DNA from: Betaproteobacteria bacterium
Lineage (GTDB): Bacteria > Pseudomonadota > Gammaproteobacteria > Burkholderiales > SG8-39
Length of the DNA stretch: 7,404 nt
NCBI GenBank assembly: GCA_011391185.1
Contig: JAABRB010000171.1
Span: 1-7,404, forward strand
Direction: 5' to 3'
Below are positions 4,344 to 7,404 of the stretch, piece by piece. Position 1 is the first letter of the stretch. Each line of letters starts with the position of its first letter. The notes beneath the pieces were generated by a model. It searched no databases and was not told where the DNA came from. It worked only from the letters and a program-made list of their open reading frames with translations. The translations under genes were made by a program, and so were the position numbers.

Positions 4344-7097
4344 ATGGGCCGCATGCGCTTGACGGGCTGGGCAGTGTGGGCGGTTTGCGGGGCGGCGGCG
4401 CTCGCCGCCGCGGACGCGCGCGCGCACGCCTTCGGCCAGCGCTACGATCTGCCGGTGCCGCTCGGGCTCTACCTCCTCGGGGCGGGCGCCGCGGTCGCGC
4501 TTTCGTTCGTGATCATGGCGCTCGCCTTGCGGACGGCGCCCGAAGGCGGTGCCTACCCGCGCGCGAACCTGCTGCGGCTGCGCATCGGAAGGCTTCTGGC
4601 GACGCGCACGGTCGCCGTTTTGCTGCAGGTGCTCGGGGTGACGCTGTTCGTGCTGGTGGTGCTGACCGGACTGCTCGGCGAGCAGAACCCGATGCGGAAC
4701 CTCGCGCCAACCTTCGTGTGGATCATCTGGTGGGTGGGGCTCGCCTACGTTGCGGCGCTTTTCGGCAACCTGTGGGTGCTGCTGAACCCGTGGCGCACGG
4801 TCTTCGCATGGGCCGACGCGCTTCACCGCCGGCTGCGCCACGGGCGCGAGCTCGCGCGCCATCTCGCCTATCCGCGGGCGCTCGGCGTGTGGCCTGCTGC
4901 GTGCCTCTTCCTCGCCTTCGCCTGGGGCGAGCTCGTCTACGCGGGCGCTGCCGTCCCGGCACACCTTGCCGCGATGGTCATCGTCTACTCGCTCGTCACC
5001 TGGGGTGGAATGTGGCTCTTCGGGCGCGAGCGCTGGCTCGCGCACGGCGAGGCGTTCTCGCTCGCCTTCGGCGTGCTCGCCCGCTTCGCCCCGACCGAGG
5101 TGCGGGTCGCGCACGAGGTGTGCGTGCGCTGCGAGCTCGAATGCCGCGATCGCGCAGGGGAGTGCGTCAACTGTTACGAGTGCTTCCGGCGCGCGCGGCC
5201 CGACGAGCGCGAGCTGGCGCTGCGCCCGTTCGCCGTCGGGCTGCTGCGCGACGAGCGGGTGTCGACGTCGATGATCGCGTTCATTCTCCTCATGCTGTCG
5301 ACGATCCTCTTCGACGGCTTCATGGCCACGCCGCTCTGGGTGGGGCTCGCCGCGAAGCTCGAGTCCTGGCTGCCCGCACCCGGCGGGGAGCGGCTCACGG
5401 TGATCCGCTCGGCGGGGCTGCTGTGCTTCTGGCTGCTGTTCATGTGCGTGTATGCCGCCGTCTCCCGGCTCATGAGCTTGGCGAGCGGCGGGCGCGTTTC
5501 GACCCGGGAGGCCGCCGCATCGTTCGCCTACACGCTCGTCCCGATCGCCATCGCCTACCACCTCGCGCATTACCTGACCTACCTGTTGATCCAGGGGCAG
5601 CTCATCGTTCCGCTCGCCTCCGATCCGTTCGGCTACGGCTGGAACCTCTTCGGCGGCGCCGCGTATCGCATCGACATCGCCGTCGTCGGCGCGCGCTTCG
5701 CGTGGTACACCGCGGTGCTGGCGATCGTGGCCGGGCACGTGATCGCCGTCTATCTTGCGCACGTCAAGGCGGCGCGCGTGCTGCCGGCGCGCAGCCCCGC
5801 GCTGCGCAGCCAGTACCCGATGACGGCGCTGATGGTGCTCTACACGGTCTCCGGCCTCTGGGTGCTCGCCCAGCCGATCGTGGAGGAGCCCGCCCCCGAG
5901 CTTGCGGACGCGCGGAGCGAACCGGCGCTCGTCCGCGTCCCGCCCGACGCGCTCGCCCCCGAGCCCGGCAGCGGGCGCCTGCGGGCGGTGGGCGAGGGGA
6001 GCGAGGCGGCGCTCAAGCTCACCTACCGCGCGATGACGTCCTCGTTCCACGACGGCAGCCGCATGACCGTTGCCGATCTGCTCTATCCCTACGCCTTCGC
6101 CTATCGCTGGGGCGTCGCCGGGCAGCCCGAATACGATCCGCAGGTCGACGGGGCGACCGCGCGGCTGCGCGAGCGAATGGTGGCGGTGCGTCCCGCGGGC
6201 ATCGACAGCTCGCGCCCGCTGCGGATCGGCGAGCTGCTGCTCGTGCGCGAGCTGGCGATCATCGAGGTGTATCTGCGGCCCGCCCCACCGCACGACCTGT
6301 ACGCCGCTGCCATCGCCCCGCCCTGGAGCAGCCTGCCGTGGCAGCTCGTCGTGCTGATGGAGGAGGCGGTGCGGCGCGGCTGGGCGGCATTCTCGCGCGA
6401 GGAGGCGCGGCGCCGCTCGGTGCCCTGGCTCGACCTCGTGCGCGATCCCGTGCTGGCGCAGCGCATGGTGGCGCTGGTGCCCGAATTCGCGCGGAGCGGC
6501 TATCGGCCCGCGGCCCTCGCCGCGCTCGTGAGCGAGCAGGAGGCGCGCGCGCGCTGGGAGGCGCTCGCGGCCTTCCACGCCAAGCACGGACATCTGCTCG
6601 TCACCAACGGCCCGTACCGTCTCAGGGAATGGTCGCCCGAGGCGGTCGTGCTGGACGTGTTCCGGGATCCGACCTACCCGCTCGGGGTGGGCTCGTACGA
6701 CGCCTACGCGATCCCGCTTCGCGCGCACGTGCGCGAGATCGCGCGGGTGGAGGGTGGCCTGCGGATCCGGGCGGACGTCGAGCGCGTGCAGAAGCTGCCG
6801 CGCGCCTACGAGATCGTGCGCCAGCCGCTTGCGGACCTGACGCCATCCGAGCGGACGAAGCGGGCGCCCGTCTGCCGCTACGTCGTCATCGACGGCGCGG
6901 GAGTGATCGTGCTCTCGGGAGAAGCTTCGCCCGCCGCGGACGGAACGTTCGCGGTGGCCCTCGCGGATCGGCTAGCGCCGGGGGCGCACACGCTGCTGAT
7001 CGCACTCTATGTCGACGGCAACACGCTGAATGCCGAGATCAAGCGACTGGCGATCGAATCGGCGAACGGCGCCCTCACCCGTGTGGAAGTTCGGTAA
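4344..7097 (+). CDS. Large polytopic membrane protein with Cys6 loop and periplasmic binding-protein-like C-terminal region
   Basis: The product has 917 residues and begins 6 bases after the preceding stop. An in-frame ATG at 4353 (residue 4) is an equally plausible start; neither has a convincing ribosome site. Residues 9-27 form a signal peptide with cleavage predicted after ARA (25-27), leaving histidine 28 as the mature N-terminus, followed by GQRYDLPVPLGLY (31-43). About ten membrane helices follow (near 41-62, 89-111, 122-148, 180-200, 206-226, 308-327, 353-375, 391-417, 445-472, 492-511). The positive-inside pattern puts loops 63-88, 149-178, 227-307, 376-390 and 473-491 in the cytoplasm and 512-917 in the periplasm. 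Loop 227-307 has six cysteines (260, 263, 267, 274, 277, 280). STILFDGFMATPLW at 319-332 looks like a family motif. Residues 555-795 resemble family 5 solute-binding proteins (SFHDGSRMTVADLLY at 567-581, NGPYRLREWSPEAVVLDVF at 755-773); about 796-917 look like a beta-rich tail. From memory, proteins opening with AH...R.DLPVP are sometimes named fenitrothion hydrolase; no hydrolase motif is visible. Confidence 0.85.
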   Translation: MGRMRLTGWAVWAVCGAAALAAADARAHAFGQRYDLPVPLGLYLLGAGAAVALSFVIMALALRTAPEGGAYPRANLLRLRIGRLLATRTVAVLLQVLGVTLFVLVVLTGLLGEQNPMRNLAPTFVWIIWWVGLAYVAALFGNLWVLLNPWRTVFAWADALHRRLRHGRELARHLAYPRALGVWPAACLFLAFAWGELVYAGAAVPAHLAAMVIVYSLVTWGGMWLFGRERWLAHGEAFSLAFGVLARFAPTEVRVAHEVCVRCELECRDRAGECVNCYECFRRARPDERELALRPFAVGLLRDERVSTSMIAFILLMLSTILFDGFMATPLWVGLAAKLESWLPAPGGERLTVIRSAGLLCFWLLFMCVYAAVSRLMSLASGGRVSTREAAASFAYTLVPIAIAYHLAHYLTYLLIQGQLIVPLASDPFGYGWNLFGGAAYRIDIAVVGARFAWYTAVLAIVAGHVIAVYLAHVKAARVLPARSPALRSQYPMTALMVLYTVSGLWVLAQPIVEEPAPELADARSEPALVRVPPDALAPEPGSGRLRAVGEGSEAALKLTYRAMTSSFHDGSRMTVADLLYPYAFAYRWGVAGQPEYDPQVDGATARLRERMVAVRPAGIDSSRPLRIGELLLVRELAIIEVYLRPAPPHDLYAAAIAPPWSSLPWQLVVLMEEAVRRGWAAFSREEARRRSVPWLDLVRDPVLAQRMVALVPEFARSGYRPAALAALVSEQEARARWEALAAFHAKHGHLLVTNGPYRLREWSPEAVVLDVFRDPTYPLGVGSYDAYAIPLRAHVREIARVEGGLRIRADVERVQKLPRAYEIVRQPLADLTPSERTKRAPVCRYVVIDGAGVIVLSGEASPAADGTFAVALADRLAPGAHTLLIALYVDGNTLNAEIKRLAIESANGALTRVEVR

Positions 7098-7137
7098 ACT
7101 CCCAGGGCCTGACTCGGGCCACCCCGCGCGACCGCGA

Positions 7138-7404
7138 CTACTGGCTGGCGGTGATCCCGCCGTCGATGTAGAGCACCTGACCCGTCACGAAACCGGAGGC
7201 GGGTGCGCAGAAGAGCAGCGCCGCTCCGGCGATGTCGCGCGGCTCGCCGAGGCGGCCGAGCGGAATGCGCGGCAGGGTCTGCGCGAGAAAATCCGGCCGC
7301 GCGAGGTGGTGCGCGATCATCTCGGTGCGCACGTAGGTGGGCGCGATGCCGTTCACCGTGATTCCGTGCGGCGCGAGCTCCATCGCGTGCTGCTTCACGA
7401 GGAG
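7138..7404 (-). CDS. Short-chain dehydrogenase/reductase (SDR), C-terminal part
   Basis: This is the 3' end of a minus-strand gene that continues past the right edge; the stop is at 7138-7140. The first visible codons read LLVKQHAMELAPHGITVNGIAP, which in classical SDRs follows shortly after the catalytic YxxxK. The catalytic Tyr/Lys and the N-terminal Rossmann nucleotide-binding motif therefore lie outside the window. Still visible are the HGITVNGIAP...TEM segment after the active site, the PLGRLGEPRDIAGAALLFCAPASGFVTGQ region, and the closing LYIDGGI that is the standard SDR C-terminal signature. The protein would be a cytoplasmic NAD(P)(H)-dependent oxidoreductase, in style close to FabG or gluconate 5-dehydrogenase-like enzymes. 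Its substrate cannot be told. It converges with the 917-residue gene across a 40-base gap, so it belongs to a separate transcription unit. Confidence 0.9.
   Translation of the reverse strand, partial: LLVKQHAMELAPHGITVNGIAPTYVRTEMIAHHLARPDFLAQTLPRIPLGRLGEPRDIAGAALLFCAPASGFVTGQVLYIDGGITASQ

Noticed and set aside
3885..6728. A 947-codon open frame on the minus strand, opposite the membrane protein gene
   Set aside because: Its translation is low-complexity and rich in Arg, His, Glu, Ala and Pro with no hydrophobic pattern or motif. This is what the antisense of a GC-rich gene with G/C-ending codons gives. The plus-strand protein has a signal peptide, membrane helices and domain-like sequence.
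7098..7137. A shared terminator in the convergent gap
   Set aside because: Only four-base GGCC pairings are possible and there is no T-run on either strand, so no terminator can be supported.
4376..7171. A 931-codon plus-strand open frame in another phase over the same gene
   Set aside because: It is an Arg/Ala/Gly-rich shadow of the 4344-7097 gene without domains, and it runs past the true stop into the SDR gene's 3' end.
1..7404. tRNA, rRNA, CRISPR, insertion sequence or attachment-site signals
   Set aside because: No tandem repeat-spacer pattern, transposase-like protein, terminal inverted repeats or tRNA-like cloverleaf was seen on reading both strands. The window is almost entirely explained by coding genes.

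Overview
The window is visibly very GC-rich, with tight gene spacing, four-base start/stop overlaps (ATGA, GTGA) and strong G/C preference at third codon positions. The genes look proteobacterial, and the Liv-type ABC proteins and their order suggest a betaproteobacterium (Burkholderiales or Rhodocyclales-like). That placement is an inference from style and remembered motifs, not from a search. Coding density is high: the longest stretch without a gene is about 130 bases.

Layout: (1) Bases 1-2660 hold the distal part of a branched-chain-amino-acid-type (HAAT family) ABC importer operon in the order livH (3' end only), livM, livG, livF, all on the plus strand and translationally coupled or nearly so. 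The solute-binding protein is not in the window, so the true substrate cannot be read. (2) Bases 2661-2793 are a short intergenic stretch with a small GC hairpin and a TATCAT -10-like box directly before the next start codon. (3) Bases 2794-7097 hold a compact three-gene plus-strand cassette: an unrecognised 392-residue exported protein, a 122-residue exported cupredoxin-like protein whose mature form has no cysteine, and a 917-residue membrane protein. The last begins with a signal peptide and about ten membrane segments, carries a six-cysteine cluster in a predicted cytoplasmic loop, and ends in a roughly 400-residue periplasmic region resembling family 5 (peptide/nickel type) solute-binding proteins. 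(4) After a 40-base convergent gap, the 3' end of a short-chain dehydrogenase/reductase gene lies on the minus strand and runs off the window.

How the parts work together: the Liv proteins form an inner-membrane importer with two transmembrane subunits (LivH, LivM) and two different ATPases (LivG, LivF). The downstream cassette appears to be a separate transcription unit whose three products all act at or outside the inner membrane. Its ligand handling is suggested by a histidine-rich cupredoxin-like protein, a histidine predicted at the mature N-terminus of the large protein, the Cys6 cluster, and the binding-protein-like C-terminal region. A role in metal or small-ligand capture and transport is a hypothesis. 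This cassette is the part of the window most likely to be poorly described.
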